The notes beneath the pieces were generated by a model, which searched no databases, was not told the origin of the DNA, and saw nothing but the letters and a program-made list of their open reading frames with translations. Made by a program: the position numbers and the translations under genes. From Hygrocybe punicea (taxonomy: Eukaryota > Basidiomycota > Agaricomycetes > Agaricales > Hygrophoraceae): a DNA stretch of 64,000 nucleotides. The stretch is from the NCBI GenBank assembly GCA_963556145.1, contig OY744466.1, positions 4,216,001 through 4,280,000 of the forward strand, given 5' to 3'. This document shows, piece after piece, positions 42,304-53,614 of this stretch. Numbering within the stretch: the first letter of the stretch is position 1; every line of letters starts with the position of its first letter.

Positions 42304-45300
42304 ATGACCAAGATTGTCAATAATCTAAGTGCTAAGATGGAAATTGGTTCACCAATGGCTCGTCTGTATCTTTTACAAAATCCTGATCACTACACAAACT
42401 ACCACTTTGCTCCATTTTTTTGGCAAACATATGTGCATGAGGCACGAAAGGCTTGGAATTCTGAAGACAATCTGGAGCAGGCTGAAAAGGTGGCATTGAT
42501 CAAATGCAGAGGTGCTATTATTGGATTATCACCTGTATATGATTATATATACCGCCCCAAAGAACTGGCTGATATGTGCTTATATGATTGGATAAGTCAA
42601 TGCAAACGTGAGAAGTTTTCCAAGCCTAAAGCAAGTCAGAAAGAATGTACAGCAGAATTTGTCACTGATGGCAATGACAAGTATGATGTATTTAAAGATG
42701 ATACAGATGTTTCTGACACTCAACATGACAGGAATTCAGTGTCCACAACTAGCTTGGAAGCTAATATAGTAGACCATTCTGAACTTAAATCTGATGTCAC
42801 AACAAACAGTTGTTCTCCTGCTGGCTTATTTGCCTTTCTTTCCACACATCCACTTCAAAATTCACATGGAACACGATGTGTTCAGGAGAAAAATGCACAA
42901 ATTCCTACCTTTATAGGAGCTACTTTACCACGATGTGATCAAGGTGATCGTGAATATTATTGCTCAGCTATGCTATCTTTGTTCAAACCTTGGCGGTCAG
43001 GGTTTGATTTGAAAACTAAAGATCAATCTTGGGATGAGTCTTTTTTAGCATATAAATTCAGTTGTAGACAAGTTGAACTCATGGAAAATTTCAATATAAG
43101 GTATGAGTGTTTAGATGCTTGTGATGACTTCCATGCTCAACTTCGCAAGGGTTCAACAATTTTACCAAGTTGGAGTGAGGGCTATGATCTTGCAATGGGT
43201 CATGATGATGATATATTACATGAGCTTGACAACCACAAAGATGATGATAAATTTGCAATGTTATGTGGAGAGTTTGATGCTGATTTTACTGCAATTGGTA
43301 AGAGGGAGATAAAACATCAACATGACATGGCAACTATGCGGGCTGTAATGACTCAAACAGGTTGGACAGAAGCAGTGCTAGCAGAGCCTTTCAGGGTTGA
43401 GGTAACACCTCCTGATATTATCCAATCTGGAAGTCAATGGAAAGCTGCTGTGCAAAAGAAAAGACAAGATCTGCTTGAACGACATGCAGAAAACCTGCCA
43501 TGTAATGTCAATAGTCAGCTACCAACACACACTTCATTGAGCCATAATGTTGTCAAAATTGTTGATAAGTCATATCTTGAAAAAAATTGTCAATCTGGTA
43601 CTTTGAGGTTAGCAATAGATAGCGTTGTCGAGGAGTTCCACCTAAATCAAGAACAACAAAGAGCATTTAAAATTGTTTCCAATCATGCCTTTATTGGTTC
43701 ATCTGATCAGTTGAAAATGTATATTGGTGGGATAGGTGGCACAGGTAAAACTCAAATTTTGAAAGCATTGGTCCAGCTTTTTAAGATCAAAAAAGAAAGG
43801 CACCATTTTGTTATTGTGGCACCAACTGGATCTGCTGCTGCACTGTTGGCAGGTTCAACTTATCATTACATGTTTGGATTAAATGAAAAAACTGATGAAT
43901 GTATATCAAGTAATCAACTTGCACAGTTGAGGTCACGAATGCAGGGAGTTGATTACATTTTTTTTGATGAAGTTTCAATGTTGTCTTGTTGAGATATGTA
44001 CCGTATCAGTGCAAGAATGGCAAAGATTTTCAATGAAACTGAACTACCATGGGATTAAATATGATCTTTGCAGGGGATTTTGCTCAATTACCCCCTGCAA
44101 TTGGAAAAGAAAATGCATCTCTTTATAGCAGATCAGTTGGAGCTAGTTCAACTAATCTCTTGGATCAGGAAGCTGGTATTGGAAAGGCTCTGTGGCACCA
44201 GGTTACTACTGTTGTAATACTGCATGAGAACATGAGACAAAGACTTCAAACAAAAGAAGATGCTCAGCTTCGACTAGCTTTAACAAACATGCGATATAAA
44301 GCTTGCACACTTGAAGATATTGTATTTCTGCATACTCGAATATCCAGCAATATACCTGGACGTGTATCAGTGAAACATAAGGAATTTAGACAGGTCTCAA
44401 TCATTACTGCATTTAATATTCACAAAGATGAGATTAATTGCCTTGGGTCTTTGAGATTTTCTAAGGAGACATCTCAGCCACTTGTTGATTTTTTTTCTGA
44501 AGACTCAATCACTTCATCACAAGAAAGAAAAAAAGGCCAGAAGTTTTCTCATCACAAAGCCAAAAAACTCCATGTATTATCAGATAGTGTGCAGGATATT
44601 CTATGGAATCAACCACATAGTTCCAATGCTAAATGTATTCCTGGAAAACTATCTTTATGTGTTGGAATGCCTGTCATGATTCGCAATAATAGTGCAACAG
44701 AACTCTGCATTACACGAGGCCAATAAGGCACAGTGTATTGCTGGCAGTCAATGAAAGGCTCGAAAGGTCAAAGAATACTGGATACTCTGTTTGTAAAGCT
44801 GATTAATCCTCCACAATCAGTTCATTTTGATGGATTTCCTGAAAATGTAGTTCCAATAGCAAGAACAAATGTTACTGTAGATTGTGCTCTTTCTAATGAT
44901 TCATCCATTACTGTTTCTCGAAGTCAGGTGGAGGTACTTCCTAATTTTTCAATGACAGATTATTCTTCACAAGGAAAGACAAGGCCTTTTAATGCAGTGG
45001 ACCTAAATAACAGTCAGTCTCATCAGTCCTACTACACTGCTTTGTCAAGGAGTGCATCAGCATCAGGTACAGTAATTTTGCAAGGGTTTGATGCAAGGAA
45101 AATAACTGGAGGTGCATCTGGTGCATTACGTCAAGAGTTTCGTGAGCTAGAACTTCTAGATGAAATTGTGCGATTGAGATATGAAGGCAAGCTACCAAAT
45201 TCTGTCACAGGAGATAAGAGAAATACACTGATACAGACATTTAGAGATTGGAAAGGTGAATATTATGTTCCTGCAAAAGTTCATAAAGCTATTCATTGGA

Positions 45301-45455
45301 ATAAGTCTGATTTGTTTATTGTGAATTCAGATGAAAACAATATTCCATGGAAAATCCTAGGAAAGAAGCAAATTGTTCCAAAGATTGTCACTCCCAAGTC
45401 GTGTTTCATATCTGAACAAGTTACTTCTCTGGAAAGCTTGCTAAACATTCTATAA
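42304..45455 (+). pseudogene. Helitron copy 2: PIF1-type helicase
   Basis: This is the longest surviving piece (562 open codons to 43,992). Walker A GGTGKT lies near 43,735-43,752, FFDEVSM near 43,960 and GDFAQLPP near 44,073. The C-terminal helicase motifs are GKLSLCVGMPVMI (44,643) and SYYTALSRSAS (45,032), a UvrD-like motif VI region. Lesions are TGA at 43990 (CGA in copy 1 at 3010), a 4-nt deletion near 44,053 relative to copy 1, TAA at 44725 (GAA in copy 1) and a frameshift near 45,440. It is the reference for placing insertions in copy 1. Confidence 0.9.
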
Positions 45456-48047
45456 CTAAGAGAAAAATTAGTGGTTCTCATGTTGCTCCACAAAAGAAGC
45501 ATCTGAAAATAAGTCATACCAATGTAGATTCTCCTGAAATCTCAATAAACATTCCTGTTGATACCTGTTGGAGCAATAACAGCTGTGCCTATGACTCTGT
45601 GATATCTGTATTTTATGATATCTGGCAGGGTGATAAAATCACATGGTCTAATTCTTTCAGATCTTTAAATCCTCAATTTCTTGGCATCTTAGTAGATGGA
45701 TTTTCATGCCATTCTAATGGTGAATACTCTTTAGAAGACGTACGTGATTATTTAAGACGTCACCTACATCGGCATTCACCTGTTAGCTTCCCTTGGGGAG
45801 TGATAACTAGTATTAGTGCCTTATTAAGTGCATTATTGCACACTGAAATTCCCATTCTTTCATCATGTATTTCTTGTCCTCAACATCATCCTGTGTCTAG
45901 ACAGCGAGCAGCATCATGTAACTGCCATATTGAAGTTGGAAGGATTGACTTTGAATCTATTCAGGATGAGATTGATCTATTTTTAATTTCTCTTGGTTCA
46001 AAGTGTACAGTTTGCAATGATTTCCTAATCAGAAAGTTCAGTTTTGTAAATGCTCCTGAGATACTTACATTTGCTGTGTCTGCCACAACCACCACTGTTA
46101 ATCATAACTTGACAGTACCAGTTGAAGGGCAAGCAGAACCATCTCAGTACTGTCTTAGAGGAGTTATCTATCACTGTGGCCATGGGGATGTTCACTTCAC
46201 TTCTTGTATTATCAGTCCAGCAGGTCATGTGGTTTCATGATGGAATTGTCACTGGAAGAACTACATCAGAAGATTTACATATGCTTAAATAAGCTTTTAC
46301 CTTTTTCGCTCGAACTTGCGCTTTTAGCCCAGAACTTTTCAGTGCTTTTCAGTGCTTTCTCCTTTTTCATTCCATCTTCTGCTTTTCTGACTAGGCTTTT
46401 TTTTAATTCCGGCAGCTTATTCTTATATATTATATTTGCAAAACTACTGTGACGAGTGTGCATTAGAATCAGTATCATTGCTAATGACACAGATATTCCG
46501 GGCGCAATCTGTACTCATACCCACGAGAAACCATAGTTCGCGTGTCTGCCGATGCATACTTGCGGGCCTGCCCCTTCATACACACGCTCATACCCACCAT
46601 TGACCTCGCGGCGCAGGACGTGCATCAATTGAAGCAATGCCATGTGGATGCGAGGTGGCATTGGGGGTGGGTGTCTTTGCGCATGGGCGTGGGAGAGAAC
46701 TCACCTGGCGACCGGGGTGGGTGCACCACTCCCCCAGTCTCACTTCACTTTGGCCTCTGCTGCCATCGCCGTTACCATTGTTGGGTCGTCCTCTTCGCAG
46801 CCGTTCACATTTGGTTGTGTCTTCATTTCAGCCCTTGTTTCGTTGCAGTAGTTACAAACGACCTGTATAATATCAAATAATAACGGTAGATAAAAATGAT
46901 AATAACACTCACCTTTGTGCTATTCCATATTGGGTTGTTCGTGATGTCGTGGGTGAGTCAAGTGTGGGGATGTTGGCAAGTGTGGAGAGGGAGAGCATGA
47001 GAGGGAGGGATAGCATGAGAGGAAAAGGGAGACCATGACGGCGGAGTTGGAGCGATGTCAAAAAAATCAGTGAAGTCCATACTTTACCTTTGTTTGGTCC
47101 ATGTTCAACTTTGCCTTAGCACCAACACAAACACCCGTTGAACCTTGGACCGACACTAGTAAGTAGCAGTGCGGTACAGTGCTAAATTTCATTTTCAGGG
47201 CAGGACAGTGGCAACGGCAAGGACAATGAAGATGGCGAGGGCAACGAAAACGACGGAACGACAACAGCGGGGATAAGGCAGTAAAAATGGCAGCGACCTC
47301 GATAAGGTAAGGACAAGTTTCAACTCTAGCACTAGCATGTACACTGACACTAGGAGAATGGTGCCGGCAGCCACACCAGTACCAGCCCAACATCAACACA
47401 GACACCTGCGACAGCACCAACACCGGTGGCCAAAACCAGCGTGACACCCGGAGCGAGTCCTCAGGCGAGCCCATGTCTGGCAATACCAGTGACAATGATG
47501 GATTTTTACTAGCTCAGTCAGATTCCGATGGCAAAGCAGGTGAGTGTTCCCGGGCTAAGTTCATACAGGTACTGACATATTTGTGCAGCCTAATCACGAT
47601 TGGCAACTCCGCCGTGCAAAATGCGCCGTCTCGTCTCCATCTGTCTGCCGTAGTTACATGCTTCGTATTCCTGTGCCTCCCTGTGCCCCCCTGCTGCAAA
47701 TAATATAAGCTGTTTTGATACCCCCTACTGAAGTGACGAAAAGCCTACCTTGAAATTAAAAAGTACACGGTGCTTCCACAAAAGACACCTAGCTTATTGA
47801 CCTATTCGTGCTTTTAGTGTCTTCAAATAAGCGGGCCCCAGCTTTTAATAGCGGATCGACCCCGCTAATATAAGCTGGCCCAGCTTATGGCTTTTCGTGC
47901 TTTTCGTGCTTAAAAAAGCTGAATAAGCACCCAAAAGCGGACATGTAACTCTTCTGATGTACAGAATATGAAGGAATGCTAGAGGATGTTGTTCTAACTG
48001 TCTGTAGATCCAAACAGCCATGTGTTTTAATATATGTTCTTATGTGA
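45456..48047 (+). pseudogene. Helitron copy 2: C-terminal cysteine-protease-like module, interrupted
   Basis: Same module as 23543-24596: Cys box NNSCAYDS (near 45,578), CPQHHP...CNCHIEVG, CTVCNDF and His-box start HFTSC (near 46,195). A 2-nt deletion near 46,228 breaks the His box. A TA-flanked element then splits the last 85 nt of coding from the rest (resuming 47962, stop TGA 48045). Conservation of this domain in both copies supports it as a genuine part of the Helitron protein. Confidence 0.68.
46264..47959. mobile_element. TA-flanked terminal-inverted-repeat element (Tc1/mariner-like, non-autonomous)
   Basis: The ends are CATCAGAAG...CTTCTGATG (imperfect inverted similarity continues about 40 bp: TTACAT, CGCTTTT, AAGCTTTT). 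They are flanked by TA at 46262-46263 and 47960-47961. Removing it restores the codons for Arg-Thr-Thr-Glu-Tyr-Glu of the Helitron. TA duplication suggests Tc1/mariner; superfamily is inference. The 1.7-kb interior has no transposase. It contains a GGCAAC-rich exon-like piece (acceptor TTTTCAG ending 47197, donor GTAAGG at 47307) and a second donor GTGAGT at 47540. Confidence 0.78.
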
Positions 48048-48200
48048 GACACAAGACATTCTTCATTGTACAGTTGAGCATACCAACAAGAAACCCATTC
48101 AAAAGTATTTGTACTTCAAACTTACGCAGACATCATTACATTTTATCAATTTGTAAAAAGAAAGGACTCGGACATGCCGTGCACAGCAACGGCCCTCTAG
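48048..48200 (+). other. Probable 3' terminus of Helitron copy 2
   Basis: AAGGACTCGGACATGCCGTG (from 48,162) with CCGT...ACGG stem and CTAG at 48197-48200 matches the end of copy 1. An otherwise AT-rich untranslated stretch precedes it. Confidence 0.5.
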
Positions 48201-48248
48201 CACAAGTCCATCAGTGCAGTCGTGGCCGGAAAAGAAGAGTCACGGTCA

Positions 48249-48690
48249 ATGACCGACAATATTAGTCGACTCAGTCAGGCTGACGCGTCCCAGGCTTCCA
48301 AAAACCCAGAAATCTGGATGTCGTCGGGAGAAAATAACGAAACGGGCAGCGCGTGCGATATCTGCAGGCGGAAGAAAGTCTGTTTTGTACCTTTCTTTGT
48401 CCTCACCTCATTTCCTCCTTTTTTCACTACGACAGTACGTTGTAAGCTCATATTGTATACCTCACGTCCATCCACATAGGTGATGGAGGGCATATGCCGA
48501 CTCGAGAAATCGTGCTCGAATTGCATTCCAAACCGATTTTGATTGCACGTACGGTATACGGTAATTTTGTTTTACTGGCAGGAACGGTGTCCACCGATCG
48601 CGAAGGGGCTATAAAAAAGCTGTTCGAGGTGCTCGGCCTCACGTACTACGTGCGAGCTCCCCAACCAACTGGCTAGTTCACGCAGAGTTA
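48249..48690 (+). pseudogene. Zn2Cys6 transcription-factor fragment, damaged
   Basis: ATG at 48249 opens an N terminus leading to SACDICRRKK (48,346-48,376), the first half of a Gal4-type zinc cluster. After a likely intron (about 48,379-48,480) the second half reads CRLEKSCSNCIPNRF. The final DCTY lies one base out of frame (near 48,538). All six cysteines are visible across the two frames. Further Cys-rich codons around 48,640 (SCSRCSASRTTC) look like a repeated or misjoined exon. There is no middle-homology region, so it is a relic sitting directly after the Helitron end. Confidence 0.5.
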
Positions 48691-49693
48691 ATTATAGAGT
48701 GTCTGGCCGCCTGCCCTTGTGTTCATCCAGAATCATCCTAACGTACATATCCTCCGCTGTGATGCCCTTGGCAGTCGGCATCATGCTGAGCTCCCATGTG
48801 TGGTCTATCGCGTTGAGAGTGACGAGACTCTGTCGAAGCGCAGGACCGTGATGTATATACCAGATCGCGTGGTCTTTCTCCATCGGGGCCACGGCGTATT
48901 CACGCTGATTGATCCCACTCCCAGCCCGTGCATCGCGATTACACGTCTGCGGGGAACGTTTGTCACTCTGAGCATCACCGTTATCAGCATTGTTGTAGTA
49001 TATATCCCTGGTGCGTGCTCGGGCAAAGGTTGTAAATAGGGGCACTCCCCACGTTTGAGGGCGGCACAACCATAGGCTACGTCGAAGTGCAGAGGTGGTG
49101 GCCACTCATTACTGTCCGATTGTCTTGCATCAGAGTTGTGAGGAGCCATGATCGTGGTGAGCACATCATGGTTATCGAAGTGCTGAAATGTGAGGCGGCT
49201 GACTGCGTCCGATGGTTGTACGGTGAAATTGAGATGATCGGCAGTGGGTTGCGTGACGAGGTCCACGGTCATCGCGAAATTGGGGGTCTATGAATTAATT
49301 CAACGACATGAAAGACAATTGGGTGAAATAACTGACTTGCAAAAAAGCGACCTCAGAGAAAGTGCAGCTATAAGGCAAGCAGGATTCCATTACGTACATC
49401 GTTGATGTCGTCCAAGGGTGGGTCCCCTATGATTAGCGAGATTGATCATGTACTTGGCCTGGAATGAGGACTCGGAATGATTCAGGAGATATTCGGAACA
49501 ACCCTGGCGCCCCTTGGTGTGAGGAACGATATGATATGCCTGAATGATTTCTGCACCAGTCATCACAGGTTCCGTCGCGATTAATCACCTTCTCTCTGAA
49601 ATTGCCCTGGCTGGTGGAGATAACTGACTCCGATGCATCTGAAGTTCTGTCATTCATCAAATCGGGGTCAAGCAACAACACCTCTAACATCAT
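48690..49693 (-). pseudogene. HNH endonuclease-like gene, damaged
   Basis: Minus-strand pieces read INRDGTC (near 49,575), then in another frame VMTGAEIIQAYHIVPHTKG (near 49,510-49,566), the His-containing core of a fungal HNH_2-type domain. DDINDVRNGILLAL, TPNFAMTVD and PPPLHFDVAYGCAALK (near 49,100) follow. Families like this in mushrooms continue with a C-terminal region of unknown role. A 2-nt loss between the first two pieces and stops near 49,370 show it is broken. Nuclease function is known for HNH domains in general, not for this family. Confidence 0.5.
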
Positions 49694-49834
49694 AGGTGAA
49701 CAAGGGTGAGATAACGCAATAGAGGGTGTTACTGGGTGTACTGAGAAAGCGCAGACACGTGTTGGTTAACATCTGAAAGGTCACGTGAGTCTGTGCGCTG
49801 CGCCAAAGTTGAAACGTTGAAGCTTACAACCTGA

Positions 49835-52398
49835 ATGGACAACAGCGAAGATGCGGCGCTCCAGAGGTTCATTTATTTCTGGTCGTTATTGTAAGCCTCT
49901 CTTCTCAGATTTTGCTTGACAGGGCCATCGCCCTCAGTCTGCAAGCGTCAACAAAGGACCTCAACCAGCCAATCGAGGTCAAGGATAACGATTCCGATGA
50001 TGAACGTTTTCAAGCTGATCTTCAACGTGCTCTCGAAGCCTCAAAAGTCGAGGCGCCGTCTGCCCAAATCGCGCTCTCACAATCCAAGCCGCAGGCGTCC
50101 GAGTCTGTGGCGCATGAATCGTCCTTTCTATCTGACCGAGCGCAAATGGAAAGAGCTCGCATTGAACGCCAGAAGCGTTTACGAAAGGAGCTTAGTCTGG
50201 ACGACGATGATGATGTCAAGGAAGCTCAACAGCCTGCAAAGAAGCAACACCTTTCCTCTGCATCTGCCGTTAAAGTCAATGGTCCAGCCAACGCTGTCCC
50301 TTCTTCGCTCGGTTCCACGTCTTTAAACGTTCCTACCGCGGAGGGGATGTTTTGGGACGGCGAGTTGAGACAGATCGCGAACAGGCACGCTGTTCCAAGG
50401 AAAGACGGGAAGCCCACATTTCGATTAACGGACATTCTAGACCAGGTGCGTGTATTTTCTTTGGTCTAAGTGGATAGCAATTGAGAATTGTTTACGAAGA
50501 GATCCGAATTATCCTTTGCCATCTTGTCATCCTACGCTTTGATGATATCGTGGATCTACGAGTTCTTCGATCCGTCAGTACCGGTAATTTTGGTCGCTCA
50601 ACCCGACGAGTCCGGTCGTGAGAGCATCAAGAATGTTTTCCCCAACTGGATCAGAACCACTCCCTTTCTCCGCAACGGCAGGGGCTGTATGCATATGAAG
50701 GTCCGTATGGGGTGGCTGAACGACAAATTTTGACACATGGTTTATCTGCGCCGTCATTTTTTATATAGTTTATGCTAGTAGGGCAACAACTTCATGAGTC
50801 ACAGATATCTGCTTACAAAAAATATACAGCTCTTCTACAAAACCGGCCGCCTTCGGGTTGTCGTCTCCACAGCCAATCTTGTCGACTTTGACTACCGGGA
50901 TATTGAGAATGTATATGCCTAATTCCGCCCTTTTCTTTGCATGGTATCTTTAACGCGCTGCTGGCCCCCTAGACAGCTTGGTTGCAGGACATCCCCTTGC
51001 GCCCCTCGCCTGTTGACCGTGACCCCAAAGAAACCGACGATTTTCCTGCAATGTTCCAACGTGTCCTACATGCAGTGAATGTGCGACCAGCATTGGCCAA
51101 TTTACTAAAGACCGACGTAAGATGCCGTACCATTGTCCCTTGGTTATATATATAATACTGTTCACAGCACCCAAACCTCCCTCTACAGTCTATCGACCAG
51201 TTGAAGACACATTGGGATTGGTCGAAGGTTAAAGTCCACCTCATGCCGTCGTTCGCGGGAAGGCACGAGGGCTGGCCTCAAGTGACCTTGACGGGACACA
51301 CGAGATTGATGATGGCGGTCCGGAAGATGGGAATGTGTGTACCGAATGGAAACGGGAAGGAACTCGTGCTGGAATGCCAGGTGACTACATCTTGTCACCC
51401 AACCAAGTAAGAATCGTTGTCTTGAACCAAGACATTCGTGTGCTCGCAGGGCTCTAGTCTCGGAAACTACTCCACGCAATGGATGAACGAGTTTTACTGG
51501 TCAGCGCGGGGACGGTCGGCTGAAGATTGGTTGGACGAACCTAAAAGCCGCCGTACGAAGCTCCCGTGGCCCTCTGTGAAAATTATATTTCCGACACTGA
51601 ACACCGTAAAAGAAAGTGTGCTTGGCGAGCCAGTATGTGTTTTTTTTTTGCGTTACCGTTCAACGTTCTCTGACTGATTCGGGCATATGAGGGGGGCGGA
51701 ACCATATTTTGCCGAAGAAATCAATGGGCGGCTGCCAAGTTCCCAAGAGAGCTATTTTACAACTCAAAGAGCAAAGCTGGGAGCGTGCTCATGCATAGCA
51801 AAGTAAGTCTATACTATGTTATTAGGATCACCGACTTGATTTCTTTCTTGAAAGATGATTATGGCGACGTTCCGAGATAAACCATCTCTTGGTTCTTCGT
51901 TTAGTAAAGGAAAACAAGCATCCGACATAGACACCGACACAGAAACTGACGACAGTGATCGTGAAGTGGAAATTCTGAATAAATCCATTGGCTGGGCCTA
52001 TGTTGGTTCCCATAATTTTACCCCGTCAGCTTGGGGCACTTTATCAGGCTCTGCCTTCAATCCTGTCTTGAATGTATGTCACAAATTGTTGTGATCCTCA
52101 GCTTACACTGACGGATATAGATTGTGAATTACGAGCTAGGGATTGTGTTTCCGTTACAGGATCAGCAGGACGTGCAGAGAGTAGCCTGCTGGGAGCAACC
52201 TCCGAAGAAATACCAGTCTGGGAAGGACAGGCCATGGGTGAGTGCACTTAGTTTTGTTTGACTCTCGGGCATTAGCTTTCGGCAAAGCAGAGAGGCTCCG
52301 GCCCTTGCCTTCAACTTTGGTTGATAGCTAGACCCTGGTTCCTGACATTTTGTTTGGGACAGATGCAAGAAGAGTCTACAATGTTCCAGAACCAATGA
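49835..52398 (+). CDS. TDP1: Tyrosyl-DNA phosphodiesterase 1
   Basis: Tdp1 hydrolyses 3'-phosphotyrosyl bonds left by stalled topoisomerase I and other 3' adducts, in the nucleus. Twelve exons give 622 codons: 49835-49866, 49923-50445, 50500-50700, 50769-50777, 50830-50910, 50973-51116, 51168-51380, 51450-51632, 51692-51802, 51855-52073, 52121-52237 and 52363-52398. A ubiquitin-interacting motif EDAALQRAIALSLQ spans the first intron, which supports ATG 49835. The two catalytic HxK motifs are HMK (50,692-50,700) and HSK (51,794-51,802), each followed by the expected downstream Asn (STANLVDFD; GSHNFTPSAWG). An acidic insert (DTDTETDDSD) lies before the second Asn. Length matches the family (about 600). 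It seems intact. Confidence 0.93.
50769..50777 (+). other. TDP1: 9-nt micro-exon of TDP1
   Basis: TTTATGCTA (Phe-Met-Leu) is bounded by an intron ending TATATAG (50701-50768) and one starting GTAGGG (50778-50829). Including it gives HMK-FML-LFYKTGRL, matching the conserved HxKFML-FY segment after the first catalytic Lys; skipping it removes three residues but keeps the frame. Confidence 0.75.
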
Positions 52399-52806
52399 AG
52401 AGGTTTCCTGTCCATTGGTTGGCCTTTGTTTTTATTCTGTATGTGGTATAACCCAAGTACTAGCAAAGCTAAGGTTCTAATGCCAGTCACTGCTCCAAAA
52501 ATAATCGCATTATGAATACAAATATCGCCAGAATTGTCAGTGCGACGGAATATTTTTCATTCCGACGGACATCATTTATCGTAGAGCAATATGGCTCCGC
52601 GAGCGTCGCCTGGGAAACGATGTCCGAGTGGCACCAACACATGTACATAAAAAAAACGACAGTGGAGTAAGCTAATGAGAGTGGAACAAACGTTATTCAA
52701 GATAGTTCATACGAGAAATCAATTAACCACAAAGTATGTATGTTGTTTTTCGCACAACTACGCACCCAACAATACCAATATCTAGATTCATCCACAGCGG
52801 TACGCA
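52399..52806. other. Convergent intergenic interval
   Basis: This interval lies between the stops of TDP1 and the KNH-like gene. It is AT-rich 3' flanking sequence with no ORF I can support. Confidence 0.6.
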
Positions 52807-53614
52807 CTACCAGATCGTCCACGCGGCGCCAACGAGACACGCTGCCAGAGCGGCGCCTAGGCATATTAGCTGCCTTGACCACGCCTCGTCCCATGCGGCG
52901 CGGACGCCATTCGCGGATGGTGGAAAGGTCGTCGTGAACGCCTTTGTGGGATTTGGGGCACCAGAAACGGTGATGGTGGGTGCCGATTTATCTGGTACTG
53001 CCTGAGATGCGTTGGCAGGCGCGGAGGCAGACGCAGCGAGGACGGTGAACCGCGAGGAGGTGGAGTACATGATTCCATGCGTGGAATTGAGGAAGAGTAA
53101 GAAGTAGTCGTCGGCTGGGGGTACATCCTGCAGGAAAACGTTGATGGAGTTGCCAGGTGATGCTGGGACTAGAGAACGGGAGTCAGTACTGGGCAAAACA
53201 CCCTCGTTGGGCAAGAAAACTGCCGTTGAGGGATAATGAATCGATGACTCACCATCTTTGGCTACAAAAATTAGGCCATCTTGACTCAGTCGTGCCATCT
53301 CGATGTCGAATGCATTGATATTGTCCAGCAATCCTTTCGTCCAAGTGACTAGATTAGCGGCCCCGTTCACCCAAACTGTGGACGTTGTTGGTTGTGTGAT
53401 CATGAAATATGCTGAGGTAGGTAGGGTTCAGTGATTGTGCCGTCAGATTGGCAAGGCAGAAATTGATCCGGGCAACAAAGAGGATAAGCGGGCGGTCCGA
53501 GAACGAGAGAGAGAAACAGAAAAGAGAACAAGACTGACCGGAAGATCTTGCAACAAGACAACCAAGAATCATACAAACACCAGTGCCAGAGGGTATTAAA
53601 TACGAAAGACGCAT
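52807..53614 (-). CDS. KNH-like (Kre9/Knh1 N-domain) secreted or GPI-anchored protein
   Basis: Three exons (53539-53614, 53253-53411, 52807-53168 on the minus strand) give 198 residues. The N terminus MRLSYLIPSGTGVCMILGCL is a signal peptide that ends in exon 1. A KNH-like domain follows: ITQPTTSTVWVNGAANLVTW, then SINVFLQDVPPADDYFLLF and MYSTSSRFTVL. An Ala/Ser/Pro-rich linker comes next, and the last 22 residues are hydrophobic (LICLGAALAACLVGAAWTIW), fitting a GPI-attachment signal or membrane anchor. The family is linked to cell-wall beta-glucan assembly in yeast; in mushrooms the role is unknown. It is convergent with TDP1. It seems intact. Confidence 0.85.
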
